A stretch of DNA of 64,000 nucleotides from Bacteroidales bacterium. GTDB lineage: Bacteria; Bacteroidota; Bacteroidia; Bacteroidales; CAIWKO01. The notes under the pieces are model-generated. The model was not told the origin of the DNA. It did not search any database and saw nothing but the letters and a program-made list of their open reading frames with translations. Where the stretch lies: the NCBI GenBank assembly GCA_023228145.1, contig JALOBU010000004.1, positions 118,116 to 182,115 of the forward strand. Reading direction: 5' to 3'. Shown in pieces: positions 36,771 through 46,229 of this stretch. The position numbers were made by a program, and so were the translations under genes. Numbering within the stretch: the first letter of the stretch is position 1; each line of letters begins with the position of its first letter.

Positions 36771-37991
36771 TTAATCAAAGTCGCTGTAAAGCAAATATTT
36801 TTTTCGTATTTTTTTGAAATTGTCTAAGCCGGGCTTCCAGCTTTTGCGGATATCATCCTCACTGGTACCGCTTATGATTTGCTGTCTGAGTTTTGAATTT
36901 CCAGCAAGCTTGTCGAAAGCCGTGTTAAAAAATTCCGTTTTATCTTTCATCTGTTTGTACAGTTCTAGTAAAGGAAAAAGGTAAAGCCTGCCATAGCCTT
37001 TAATAAAGTTTGCCGAATACATCCTGAAATCATACCCATGACAAAGCACACCTTCGTAAGGAGGATTTTTCGACATGCCCGGAATACTTTTGGGTACAAA
37101 CGTAAAACCAGTGCTGTCAATTTTGGGATGGCCAATAATCTCGAAAGGCCTGTCAGTGCCACGACCAACACTGACACAAGTGCCTTCAAAAAGACAAAAT
37201 GTAGGATAAAGATAAATGGCTTCCATGGAAGCCAGATTGGGAGAGGGTTTTATCGGCAGTGAGTAGAAATATGTATGATTATAATTATACACCTGCACAT
37301 ACTTTAATTGACATTGTATGCCGTTTTTCAGCCATTTTTCACCATTTATCATACCGGCATATTCAGCAATGGTCATACCGTGAACTATGGGCACCGGATG
37401 CATACCAATAAAAGATGAATACTCCATTTCCAGCACAGGGCCATCAATATAATAGCCGTTTGGATTGGGTCTGTCAAGCACGATAAGTAATTTATTGTTT
37501 TCAGCACAGGCTTCCATCACGTAATGCAAGGTCGAAATATAAGTATAAAAACGTGCTCCAACATCTTGTATGTCAAAAATTACAATATCAATACCTTTTA
37601 AGTCTGATGCTTTGGGTTTTTTATTTTTCCCGTAAAGAGAAACAATGGGTAAAGCTGTTTTTTTGTCTGTGGAGGTTGCTACTGTCTCTCCTGCCTCTGC
37701 TTCTCCCCTGAATCCATGTTCCGGGCAAAAAACCTTTTTTACATGAAAACCTGCTTGAAGTAATGAATCCACAAGATGCAACTTTTTTATCATTGAGGTA
37801 TGGTTGGCCACCACTGCGATATTTTTATCCTTAATCCATGGGTAGTAAATGTCTGTTCGTTCGGCTCCCACCTTAATATCATCCGGGGTGATATCCAAGC
37901 CTGTAATGTCTGATTTGTAGTTCTGTGCATTGCATGATGAAATAAAAAACCATGCAAGCAGAACTGCCGTAAAGCAATGTAATAAACGCAT
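36771..37991 (-). CDS. DUF1343 lipoprotein, exo-beta-N-acetylmuramidase NamZ-like
   Basis: 406 residues. The signal ends ISSCNAQ with Cys20 as likely lipidation site. Conserved family segments: VVANHTSM, FCPEHGFRGEAEAGE, PIVSLYGKNKKP, IDIVIFDIQDVGARFYTYISTL, LDRPNPNGYYIDGP, VPIVHGMTIAEYAGMINGE, PSPNLASMEAIYLYPT and FEGTCVSVGRGTDRPFE. DUF1343 proteins include NamZ (GH171), which removes terminal N-acetylmuramic acid from peptidoglycan fragments. A role in cell-wall recycling is therefore likely. Confidence 0.9.
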   Translation of the reverse strand: MRLLHCFTAVLLAWFFISSCNAQNYKSDITGLDITPDDIKVGAERTDIYYPWIKDKNIAVVANHTSMIKKLHLVDSLLQAGFHVKKVFCPEHGFRGEAEAGETVATSTDKKTALPIVSLYGKNKKPKASDLKGIDIVIFDIQDVGARFYTYISTLHYVMEACAENNKLLIVLDRPNPNGYYIDGPVLEMEYSSFIGMHPVPIVHGMTIAEYAGMINGEKWLKNGIQCQLKYVQVYNYNHTYFYSLPIKPSPNLASMEAIYLYPTFCLFEGTCVSVGRGTDRPFEIIGHPKIDSTGFTFVPKSIPGMSKNPPYEGVLCHGYDFRMYSANFIKGYGRLYLFPLLELYKQMKDKTEFFNTAFDKLAGNSKLRQQIISGTSEDDIRKSWKPGLDNFKKIRKKYLLYSDFD

Positions 37992-38009
37992 ATTTTAAAA
38001 TAAAATAAA

Positions 38010-38017
38010 TACTTTTG
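38010..38017 (+). promoter_or_regulatory. TAnnTTTG-type -7 box for FtsX-like permease
   Basis: TACTTTTG. The TTG inside it opens the longest frame of the next gene, but a codon inside the promoter box cannot be the start, so the true start must be further downstream (about 38039). Confidence 0.5.
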
Positions 38018-38038
38018 CAAAATAATAAAATTTTCAGT

Positions 38039-39265
38039 TTGAAAACCGAATTTTTTATAGCAAATCGCATAACAAGCAAAAACAAGGCTAATTTTTCACG
38101 CCCCATCATCAGGATAGCTATGTTGAGTATCGCCCTGGGCGTGGCGGTGATGATAGTTTCCGTAGCTATCGTTACAGGCTTTCAGAAAGAAATCCGCAAC
38201 AAAGTCATAGGCTTCGGCGGACACATAAGCATTACCGGGTTTAACGACAATATATCTATGGAGTCCACGCCGCTAAGTATTAACCAGCCTTTCTATCCGT
38301 CTATCACAAATCAAAAAGGCATCACACATATTCAGGTATTTGCTACCAAAGCAGGTATCATAAAAACCGATGAAGACATTCAGGGCGTTGTTTTAAAAGG
38401 CATTGGCCCTGACTATAACTGGACTTTTTTTAAAGATAAAATAATTAAAGGGAAGCCTTTTTTAATAAGCGATACAGGTAAAACCAATGACATCATTCTT
38501 TCGGAATATCTTGCCAGCCAGCTAAAACTTGATACCGGCATGCATTTGCTGATGTACTTCATCAACGAGGGGCAAACCCAGCCAAGTCTTAGAAAATTCA
38601 ACATTTGCGGGATATACAATACCGGATTGGAAGAATTCGACAAGATGTATGTGCTGGGCGACATCAAACACATACAGCGGCTTAACAACTGGGATTCATC
38701 GCAGGTGGGTGGTTTTGAAATCATAATAGAAGATTTCAGCAAGTTGGAGGAGATTACTGAACAGGTTTACACAAGCATAGATTACAACCTGACATGTGCA
38801 AATATAAGGGAACAATACCCGCAAATTTTTGACTGGCTTGAATTTCAGGATGTGAATGTTACAATCATTATTATTATGATGGTGCTTGTAGCAGCCATAA
38901 ATATGGTATCGGCATTGTTGATACTTATCATCGAAAAGACTTCCCTCATTGGAATTCTGAAAGCCCTTGGGATGAGGAACTGGGGCGTACGCAAAGTTTT
39001 TATTGCCAATGCTTTCTATCTGATTCTCCGAGGATTGTTTTGGGGCAATATCATTGCACTGATTTTTTGCCTGATACAAATGCATTTTGGCATCATTAAA
39101 CTTGACCCGGCTTCGTATTACGTTCGTGAAGTACCTATAAATCTTGATGTTTTGAATATTCTTCTGATCAATTTCGGAACCATTGTTGTCTGTTTACTAG
39201 TGCTGATAATACCTACTTATGTGGTAACCCGCATTAGCCCGGTAAAAGCGATAAGGTTTAGCTAA
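38039..39265 (+). CDS. ABC transporter permease, FtsX/LolC-E-like
   Basis: 408 residues if started at the TTG at 38039 (reads MKTEFFIANRI). No ATG is available near the N-terminus, and the longer frame begins inside the TACTTTTG box. Four membrane helices: one near residue 22-45 (IAMLSIALGVAVMIVSVAI), a large periplasmic domain (about 45-265), then three at about 275-300, 325-350 and 370-395. This is the FtsX/MacB core topology, with VVTRISPVKAIR at the end as in LolC/LolE. Probably part of lipoprotein release from the inner membrane. The ATPase is not next to it. Confidence 0.88.
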   Translation: MKTEFFIANRITSKNKANFSRPIIRIAMLSIALGVAVMIVSVAIVTGFQKEIRNKVIGFGGHISITGFNDNISMESTPLSINQPFYPSITNQKGITHIQVFATKAGIIKTDEDIQGVVLKGIGPDYNWTFFKDKIIKGKPFLISDTGKTNDIILSEYLASQLKLDTGMHLLMYFINEGQTQPSLRKFNICGIYNTGLEEFDKMYVLGDIKHIQRLNNWDSSQVGGFEIIIEDFSKLEEITEQVYTSIDYNLTCANIREQYPQIFDWLEFQDVNVTIIIIMMVLVAAINMVSALLILIIEKTSLIGILKALGMRNWGVRKVFIANAFYLILRGLFWGNIIALIFCLIQMHFGIIKLDPASYYVREVPINLDVLNILLINFGTIVVCLLVLIIPTYVVTRISPVKAIRFS

Positions 39266-39405
39266 TAAACTGAAGTTTGAAATCCAAATAATCTCTTTAT
39301 GAAAAAATTCAATTCCTTTAAAAAAATAACTATGTTTGTAGTAAAGTATTTTGAAGCAAACTTCATTAATTTTTTAATTGTTCGTTATTAAATTATAACT
39401 CCCAA

Positions 39406-39741
39406 ATGCCTTTAAAGAAAAAGCCTGTAGAAAAAATTTATTACTCCATTGGAGAAGTTGCAGAAATATTTGAGGTCAACACATCATTAATACGTTTCTG
39501 GGAAAAAGAATTTGATATCATCAGGCCTTTCCGAAACAAAAAAGGCAACCGCCTGTTTACCAAAGAAGATGTAAAAAATTTTTATATCATATACCATCTT
39601 GTTAAAGAACGCGGGTTTACCCTGCAGGGCGCCAAAGATAAGATGAAGGAAAATAAGGTGGACACTATCAATAATGTAGAAATTGTGGCGTCGCTGAACA
39701 AAATAAAGGAATTTTTGCTGGAAATTAAGAAAGAACTTTGA
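39406..39741 (+). CDS. MerR family transcriptional regulator
   Basis: 111 residues. A winged helix-turn-helix with YYSIGEVAEIFEVNTSLIRFWEKEF, the MerR DNA-binding helix pair, and KGNRLFTKEDVKNF as wing, then a short dimerisation helix. No cysteine cluster or ligand domain, so it is the short type common in Bacteroidota with unknown signal. Stands alone. Confidence 0.9.
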   Translation: MPLKKKPVEKIYYSIGEVAEIFEVNTSLIRFWEKEFDIIRPFRNKKGNRLFTKEDVKNFYIIYHLVKERGFTLQGAKDKMKENKVDTINNVEIVASLNKIKEFLLEIKKEL

Positions 39742-39780
39742 CAGTTAACAGGTAACAGTTAACAGTTAGCAGTTAACAGT
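39741..39780. repeat. ACAGTTA-type short tandem repeat
   Basis: Five imperfect copies of AACAGTTA/GTAACAGTTA in 40 bases, between the MerR and thioesterase genes. Similar but different word repeats occur at 46102-46130 and 46181-46214. No coding potential seen. Confidence 0.7.
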
Positions 39781-39816
39781 GACAAGGGAATTAAAAAAAT
39801 AATTTGTTTTATTAAA

Positions 39817-40206
39817 ATGGATATAAAGGATTTTTTAAAAAAGGATAAATTCGCACAACTTCTTGGCATAGAGTTGCTGGAAATTGGAAATGGCAAGGCA
39901 AAATCAAGGATGGAGATAAAGGAAGAGCATCTTAATGCCGTTGAAACAGTTCAGGGTGGGGTAGTGTTTTCTTTAGCCGATTACACTCTGGCATCAGCAG
40001 CCAACACCCATGGCAATATTGCAGTAACTGTTAATTCAAGTATCAACTTTGTCAAAACGGCAACCAAAGAATTTCTCTTTGCCGAAGCAGTGGAAACATC
40101 GAAAAATACCAAACTTGCCACATATCAGGTTCGGGTTACAAACTCCCAGAACGAACTCATCGCAGAGCTTCATGGCATGGTGTACAGGATGAAAAAAACT
40201 TTTTAA
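39817..40206 (+). CDS. hotdog-fold thioesterase, PaaI/MenI-like
   Basis: 129 residues, single hotdog domain. LGIELLEIGNGKAKSRMEI, the central helix with VQGGVVFSLADYTLASAANT and the acidic catalytic residue in LADYT, and VNSSINFVKTAT. It probably cleaves acyl-CoA thioesters, such as phenylacetyl-CoA or menaquinone-pathway intermediates; the substrate is open. Single gene after the short tandem repeat. Confidence 0.88.
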   Translation: MDIKDFLKKDKFAQLLGIELLEIGNGKAKSRMEIKEEHLNAVETVQGGVVFSLADYTLASAANTHGNIAVTVNSSINFVKTATKEFLFAEAVETSKNTKLATYQVRVTNSQNELIAELHGMVYRMKKTF

Positions 40207-40317
40207 GTAAATGTGAAAGTTGGAATCCAAAGCCTATTGAACTACTGACCTCTAATTTCTAACTTCCAACCTCCTGCAAAAAAAACTTCTTCGTTCTGAC
40301 TTCTTACCACAAAATAC

Positions 40318-40325
40318 TACCTTTG
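40318..40325 (+). promoter_or_regulatory. TAnnTTTG-type -7 box for the helicase gene
   Basis: TACCTTTG, 16 bases before the ATG of the UvrD-like helicase. The match and close position make a short-leader promoter plausible. Confidence 0.5.
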
Positions 40326-40341
40326 CACAACATTTTTTTTC

Positions 40342-42633
40342 ATGCCTAAAGATATCCTTTCCGACCTTAACGATGCCCAGAAGAAAGCTGTGGAATGCAT
40401 CGAAGGCCCCCTGATGGTGCTTGCCGGCGCCGGCTCGGGCAAGACACGCGTGCTGACTTACCGCGTAGCACACCTGCTGAATCAGGGCATTGACCCTTTT
40501 AACATCCTCGCGCTCACCTTCACCAACAAAGCCGCCCGTGAGATGAAAGACCGTATCACACGACTGGTAGGCTCTACCGATGCCCGCAATGTTTGGATGG
40601 GAACCTTTCACTCCATCTTTGCACGCATACTTCGTGTGGAAGGCCACCTGCTGGGATTCTCTTCCAACTTCACCATTTACGACACGGATGATTCCAAAAG
40701 CGTGATGAAATCGCTTATCAAAGAACAAAACCTTGATGTGAAGCAATACCCTCCCGCTTATGTGTTGCATCGTATCTCTATGGCAAAAAACAACTTAATG
40801 TCGCACGAAGACTATAACAACAATGCTGAACTTACCGATTACGATAAGGCATCCGGCAGGCCTCAACTGGGACAGCTTTTCACTATTTACCAGCATAAAC
40901 TCAAAAATGCTGCTGCTTTGGACTTCGACGATATATTGTATTTTACCAATCAGCTGTTGCGCGATTTCCCGGAAGTCCTTTATAAATATCAGCATAAATT
41001 CCATTACATTCTTGTGGACGAGTACCAGGATACCAACTTTGCCCAATACATGATTATCAAAAAGCTGGCAGCTAACGATGAAAACATCTGTGTAGTGGGC
41101 GATGATGCGCAAAGCATTTATGGCTTCCGCGGCGCCAATATTCAAAACATCCTGAACTTTAAAAGCGATTACCCCGATGCACAAACTTTTAAACTTGAGC
41201 AAAACTACCGTTCAACAAAAAATATTGTCAACGCCGCCAACAGCGTGATACAAAAAAATAAAAAACAGTATTATAAGGAGATATGGACAGAAAATGACGA
41301 AGGCAACAGAATAATGCTACTGAAAGCTTCCACCGACAGTGAAGAAGGAAATATGATAGCCGGTTCAGTGTTTGAGACAAAAATGAATTACAAATTACCC
41401 AATGCCAGTTTTGCCGTGCTTTACCGCACCAATGCCCAGTCGCGCTCCATTGAAGAAGCCATGCGCCGCTTAAATATTCCTTATAAAATCTATGGAGGGC
41501 TATCATTCTATAGAAGAAAAGAAATAAAAGACCTGTTGGCTTATTTCCGCCTGGCAATAAATAACAAGGATGAGGAGGCATTATTCCGCATTATTAACTA
41601 CCCGGCACGCGGCATAGGAGACACTACCCTGCAAAAAATAATAATTGCCTCATCAGCACTGAAAAAAAGTTCGTGGGAAATCATTGAACAACCTTTGCTG
41701 TATAACCTTCAGGTTAACTCCGGGACATTGCAAAAACTGAAAGATTTCACCACCATGATAAGCAGCTTTGCCGTGCAGGTGCCCGTAAAAAATGCTTACG
41801 AACTGGCAAAGCAGATTGCCCATACAAGCGGGATACAAAAAGACCTGAAACAGGACGAGTCGCCGGAGGGCATTGCCCGTATGGAAAATATTGAGGAACT
41901 ACTCAATGCAGTTAAGGAATTTACTGAAAAAGAACATGCCTATGCCCCTGACGGAACACTCATAGAATGTACGGTAAAAACTCTGGACCTTTTTATGCAG
42001 GATATCGCACTCCTCACCGACCAGGACACTGATGATAAGGAAAACACTGATTTTGTTTCGCTGATGACCATACACATGGCCAAAGGGCTTGAATTCCCTT
42101 ATGTTTACGTAGCAGGGCTGGAAGAAAACCTCTTCCCCTCTATACAATCCTTACATGACCGTGACGACCTGGAAGAAGAACGCCGCCTCTTTTATGTTGC
42201 TATTACAAGGGCGATGAAACGCCTCACCCTGTCGTATGCTGAAAACCGCTACAAATACGGCGAGATGATATTTTGCGAACCCAGCCGCTTCCTTGAAGAA
42301 ATTGACCCGCAATACATCGAAATTACGCACAAAGTGAAGCAGGCAAAACAGGAAGGGCAGCCCTGGCAGAAACTACCTTCGGCAATGCCATCATTGCACA
42401 GGCCGGCAAAACTCAAAAAAATAACTAATAATATGAGCAGTGCCGTTAACTTCAATCCTTCCGACATTGAAGACATCCGGGTTGGCATGACGGTGGAACA
42501 CCAGCGCTTCGGGCAGGGCCGCGTGATGAGCATCGAAGGCCACGGACCAAATAAAAAAACCACGGTATTGTTCGATGGTGTGGGCGAAAAGCAATTATTG
42601 CTTCAATATGCCAAGCTAAAAATAGTAAATTGA
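40342..42633 (+). CDS. pcrA: UvrD/PcrA-type DNA helicase
   Basis: 763 residues, superfamily 1A 3'-5' helicase. In order: Q motif LNDAQKKAV, Walker A GAGSGKTRVL (about 26-35), motif Ia TFTNKAAREMK, motif II VDEYQDTN, motif III GDDAQSIYGFRGA, motif IV LEQNYRSTKNI, motif V MTIHMAKGLEFP and motif VI VAITRAMKRL. The C-terminus ends in a tudor-like PcrA segment (VGMTVEHQRFGQGRV). It unwinds DNA in repair and replication restart and may interact with RNA polymerase. All motifs are intact. Confidence 0.96.
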   Translation: MPKDILSDLNDAQKKAVECIEGPLMVLAGAGSGKTRVLTYRVAHLLNQGIDPFNILALTFTNKAAREMKDRITRLVGSTDARNVWMGTFHSIFARILRVEGHLLGFSSNFTIYDTDDSKSVMKSLIKEQNLDVKQYPPAYVLHRISMAKNNLMSHEDYNNNAELTDYDKASGRPQLGQLFTIYQHKLKNAAALDFDDILYFTNQLLRDFPEVLYKYQHKFHYILVDEYQDTNFAQYMIIKKLAANDENICVVGDDAQSIYGFRGANIQNILNFKSDYPDAQTFKLEQNYRSTKNIVNAANSVIQKNKKQYYKEIWTENDEGNRIMLLKASTDSEEGNMIAGSVFETKMNYKLPNASFAVLYRTNAQSRSIEEAMRRLNIPYKIYGGLSFYRRKEIKDLLAYFRLAINNKDEEALFRIINYPARGIGDTTLQKIIIASSALKKSSWEIIEQPLLYNLQVNSGTLQKLKDFTTMISSFAVQVPVKNAYELAKQIAHTSGIQKDLKQDESPEGIARMENIEELLNAVKEFTEKEHAYAPDGTLIECTVKTLDLFMQDIALLTDQDTDDKENTDFVSLMTIHMAKGLEFPYVYVAGLEENLFPSIQSLHDRDDLEEERRLFYVAITRAMKRLTLSYAENRYKYGEMIFCEPSRFLEEIDPQYIEITHKVKQAKQEGQPWQKLPSAMPSLHRPAKLKKITNNMSSAVNFNPSDIEDIRVGMTVEHQRFGQGRVMSIEGHGPNKKTTVLFDGVGEKQLLLQYAKLKIVN

Positions 42634-42647
42634 AACCTTGAGGCAAC

Positions 42648-42712
42648 AAACAACCCCCCTTGAAAACACAAGTGTATTTTGTCAATGTAATTCATTAACC
42701 AAGGAGGTTGTG
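42648..42712. repeat. imperfect inverted repeat between helicase and secA
   Basis: ACAACCCCCCTTG (about 42649-42661) faces CAAGGAGGTTGT (about 42700-42711) with one mismatch and one extra C, with about 38 bases between. A second dyad (AAAACAC / GTGTATTTT) lies inside. It may act as a terminator or RNA structure; it lacks the T run of a classic terminator. Confidence 0.4.
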
Positions 42713-42772
42713 AGAACATTATTTTCAAAACTAATATTGAAAATACCATAAATAATAATCAGTTTTTTAATG

Positions 42773-42780
42773 TACTTTTG
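42773..42780 (+). promoter_or_regulatory. TAnnTTTG-type -7 box for secA
   Basis: TACTTTTG, 27 bases before the ATG at 42808. A TTG codon inside this box opens the longer frame and should not be used as the start. Confidence 0.5.
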
Positions 42781-42807
42781 TACTCCGTTACATTTAATAA
42801 TTTATAT

Positions 42808-45800
42808 ATGCCTAGTTTTTTAAAACAACTGCTCGGAAGCAAATCAGACCGTGATATCAAAGCAATAAAACCTGTCATTCAAAATATCCATATTGCTTAT
42901 GAAGCCATTTCGCAACTGAGTAATGACGGATTGAGAGCGAAAACACAAGAATTCCGTGAACGGATAAAAGAATACCTGAAGGAAGACGAAGAAGAAATAA
43001 CGCGCCTGAAAGATCAGGCTGAAAATGATGAAAGTGTCAGCATTGAAGCAAAAGAAGATATTTATCAGGAGATAGACCGTCTTGAAAAAAAGTTGTACGA
43101 CAAAACACAGGAAATCCTGAACGAAATATTACCTGAAGCTTTTGCCGTTATTAAAGAAACAGCCAAACGCTTTGTTGAGCATGACAAAGTGGAAGTTACT
43201 GCAACAGAAATGGACGGCGACCTCGCTGCCCACTACGACAGTATTAATGTGTCCGGTGGCAAGGCCTATTACAACACTTCCTGGATAGCCGGCGGCAGCT
43301 TGATACGCTGGGATATGGTACACTACGACGTACAGCTCATCGGCGGTATGGTGCTCCACCAGGGGAAAATTGCTGAAATGGCTACCGGTGAAGGAAAAAC
43401 TCTTGTGGCAACACTGCCGGTTTATCTCAATGCTTTGCCGGGAAAAGGAGTACACATTGTTACGGTAAACGACTATCTCGCCCGCCGCGACTCCGAGTGG
43501 ATGGGCATGATGTTCCTGTTCCACGGGATTACAGTTGACTGTATAGACAAACATGAGCCCAACTCCGATTCACGCCGCAAGGCTTACCTGGCAGATATCA
43601 CCTACGGCACCAACAATGAATTCGGTTTCGACTACCTGCGCGACAACATGACCAGCACTCCCGAAGAACTTGTACAACGCCCGCACAACTACGCTATCGT
43701 GGATGAGGTTGACTCCGTTTTGATTGACGATGCCCGTACCCCTCTTATCATTTCAGGGCCGACACCCAAAGGTGAAAACCAGGAATTCATCACCTTTCGC
43801 CCTAATGTACAGAAAGTATATAGTGCCCAGAAAAACCTGATAACAACTATACTCTCTGATGCCAAAAAGCTTTTATCGCAGGAACCCCTAAGCCCTGAAA
43901 ATGAAAAAGAAGGAGGTAAACTCCTGTTAAGGGCACACCATGGCCTACCAAGAAACAAAGCCCTCATTAAATTCCTCAGCGAACCGGGCATGAGAGCCCT
44001 GATGCAAAAGACCGAGAATTTTTACATGTCCGAACAGAGCAAGCACATGCATATCATTGACGATGAACTGTTTTTTGTCATTGACGAAAAAAACAACTCT
44101 GTGGACCTCACAGAAAAAGGTATTGACCTTATCACAGCTGGCACTGATGATTCGCATTTTTTTATACTCCCCGATATCGGAAGCGAAATAGCAGAACTCG
44201 AGAAATCCCACCTTTCCGAAAACGAAAGGCTCATAAGAAAAAACGAACTGCTGCAGGATTATGAATTAAAATCCGACCGTGTCCACACCGTCACACAACT
44301 GCTGAAAGCATATACACTTTTTGAAATTGACGTTGAATATGTGGTGATGGACAACAAGATAAAAATTGTTGACGAGCAGACAGGCCGTATCCTCGAAGGC
44401 AGGCGTTATTCCGACGGGCTGCACCAGGCCATAGAGGCAAAAGAAAATGTGAAAGTCGAAGCAGCCACACAAACATACGCCACCATCACCCTGCAGAACT
44501 ATTTCCGTATGTATAAAAAATTGGCCGGTATGACAGGTACTGCTGAAACAGAAGCTGGCGAGCTGTGGGACATTTACAAGCTTGACGTGGTTGTCATCCC
44601 TACTAACAGACCTGTGGTACGTAAAGATATGGAAGACTTGGTGTACAAAACCAAACGTGAAAAGTACAATGCCGTCATTCAGGAGATAGATAACCTGATT
44701 AACAACGGGCGACCGGTACTTGTGGGAACCACTTCCGTAGAAATTTCAGAGTTGCTGAGCAAAATGCTTCGCCTGAGAAAAATCAATCATAATGTTTTAA
44801 ATGCAAAGTTGCACCAGAAAGAAGCAGATATTGTTGCCGAAGCCGGTTATGCCGGAACTGTAACAATAGCCACCAACATGGCCGGCCGAGGTACCGACAT
44901 CAAGCTGAAGGAAGGCGTGAAAGAAGCCGGAGGTCTCGCCATCATTGGCACAGAACGACATGAGTCGCGGCGTGTTGACAGGCAGCTGCGCGGACGTTCC
45001 GGACGCCAGGGCGACCCGGGAAGTTCACAGTTTTTTGTTTCTCTCGAAGACGACCTCATGCGCCTGTTCGGCTCTGAGCGTATCGCACGCATCATGGACC
45101 GCCTCGGACTGAAAGAAGGCGAGGTAATACAACATTCCATGATTTCAAAATCCATCGAACGTGCACAGAAAAAGGTGGAAGAGAACAATTTCGGTATTCG
45201 TAAACGTTTGCTGGAGTACGATGACGTCATGAATTCACAACGCGAAGTTATATACCGTAAACGCCGTCATGCACTACACGGTGACCGCCTGGCTATTGAT
45301 ATTGCCAATATGTTTTATGATGTCTGTGAAAATATTGTAAACGACCATCAGGGACAGCGTGATTTTGAAAGCTTCAAAATTGACATCCTTCGTAACTTTC
45401 GTATCGACTCCCCTTTTAATGAGAAAGAGTTTTTCGGTGGCAATGCCGAGCAGCTTACGGAACGCCTCTATGAACTGGCATTTACAACATACCAGAAAAA
45501 ATCAGAAATCATTTCAGGCGAATCCTACCCCATTATCAAAGATGTTTACGAAAACAATCCCAGACGCTACGAAAATATCGCCATACCTATTACTGACGGA
45601 ACGAAAACCATGCAGGTGGTGGCAAACCTTCGCCGTTCCTACGAGAACAAAGGCAAAGAAGTAAGTTTATCTATAGAAAAAGGTATCACATTAGCGATTA
45701 TCGACAATGAGTGGAAAGAACACCTTCGCGAAATGGACGACCTGAAACAATCGGTACAAAGTGCTACCTACGAACAGAAAGACCCGCTGCTGATATACAA

Positions 45801-46107
45801 ATTCGAATCGTACCAGCTGTTTAAAAAGATGATACAGAAGGTTAACAAGGAGATTGTTTCATTTCTGGTGAAAGCTAGCCTGCCATTACGTGAACCGGAA
45901 CAGATACAGGAAGCACATCAGAGCCGCACAGACATGAGCAACCTGAAACTTGGCCGCGACGAAGGCATGGAACAGGCACGCAGGCAGCAAACAGGAGAAA
46001 CGCAGAGAAGCCAACCCGTGAAAGCAGAAAAAAAAGTGGGACGAAACGACCCATGTCCCTGCGGAAGCGGAAAGAAATTTAAAAATTGTCATGGAGTTGG
46101 ACAGTAA
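42808..46107 (+). CDS. secA: preprotein translocase ATPase SecA
   Basis: 1099 residues from the ATG at 42808 (MPSFLKQLLGSKSDRD). Drives Sec export through SecYEG. NBD1 has ATGEGKTLVA (about 192-201) and VDEVDSVLIDDARTPL (about 297-312). The preprotein cross-linking region, NBD2 with TNMAGRGTDIKL, the helical scaffold and the C-terminal zinc motif CPCGSGKKFKNCH are all present. It is longer than E. coli SecA because of Bacteroidota insertions between the NBD1 part and the scaffold (about 345-460). All Sec-exported proteins of the window depend on it. Confidence 0.97.
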   Translation: MPSFLKQLLGSKSDRDIKAIKPVIQNIHIAYEAISQLSNDGLRAKTQEFRERIKEYLKEDEEEITRLKDQAENDESVSIEAKEDIYQEIDRLEKKLYDKTQEILNEILPEAFAVIKETAKRFVEHDKVEVTATEMDGDLAAHYDSINVSGGKAYYNTSWIAGGSLIRWDMVHYDVQLIGGMVLHQGKIAEMATGEGKTLVATLPVYLNALPGKGVHIVTVNDYLARRDSEWMGMMFLFHGITVDCIDKHEPNSDSRRKAYLADITYGTNNEFGFDYLRDNMTSTPEELVQRPHNYAIVDEVDSVLIDDARTPLIISGPTPKGENQEFITFRPNVQKVYSAQKNLITTILSDAKKLLSQEPLSPENEKEGGKLLLRAHHGLPRNKALIKFLSEPGMRALMQKTENFYMSEQSKHMHIIDDELFFVIDEKNNSVDLTEKGIDLITAGTDDSHFFILPDIGSEIAELEKSHLSENERLIRKNELLQDYELKSDRVHTVTQLLKAYTLFEIDVEYVVMDNKIKIVDEQTGRILEGRRYSDGLHQAIEAKENVKVEAATQTYATITLQNYFRMYKKLAGMTGTAETEAGELWDIYKLDVVVIPTNRPVVRKDMEDLVYKTKREKYNAVIQEIDNLINNGRPVLVGTTSVEISELLSKMLRLRKINHNVLNAKLHQKEADIVAEAGYAGTVTIATNMAGRGTDIKLKEGVKEAGGLAIIGTERHESRRVDRQLRGRSGRQGDPGSSQFFVSLEDDLMRLFGSERIARIMDRLGLKEGEVIQHSMISKSIERAQKKVEENNFGIRKRLLEYDDVMNSQREVIYRKRRHALHGDRLAIDIANMFYDVCENIVNDHQGQRDFESFKIDILRNFRIDSPFNEKEFFGGNAEQLTERLYELAFTTYQKKSEIISGESYPIIKDVYENNPRRYENIAIPITDGTKTMQVVANLRRSYENKGKEVSLSIEKGITLAIIDNEWKEHLREMDDLKQSVQSATYEQKDPLLIYKFESYQLFKKMIQKVNKEIVSFLVKASLPLREPEQIQEAHQSRTDMSNLKLGRDEGMEQARRQQTGETQRSQPVKAEKKVGRNDPCPCGSGKKFKNCHGVGQ

Positions 46108-46214
46108 TCAGTTATCAGTTATCAGTATTAGAATTGCTAAAAGAAACAGAAGTAATAAGATTGCAAGTCAGAAAAAATAATGGCTATTGGCTATTTGGCT
46201 ATTGGCCCTTGGCT
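46102..46214. repeat. two short-word repeats between secA and the epimerase
   Basis: First, ATCAGTT repeated (46102-46130). Second, TGGCTATT(T) repeated (46181-46214): TGGCTATTGG, CTATTTGGCTATTGG, CCCTTGGCT. They lie end to end with AT-rich spacer in a 122-base gap, with no gene. Same type of element as at 39741-39780. Confidence 0.65.
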
Positions 46215-46229
46215 AAAAAAATCTAAACA

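Noticed and set aside
39741..39780. CRISPR array
   Set aside because: Repeat units are 7-9 bases with no spacer of constant length and no cas genes.
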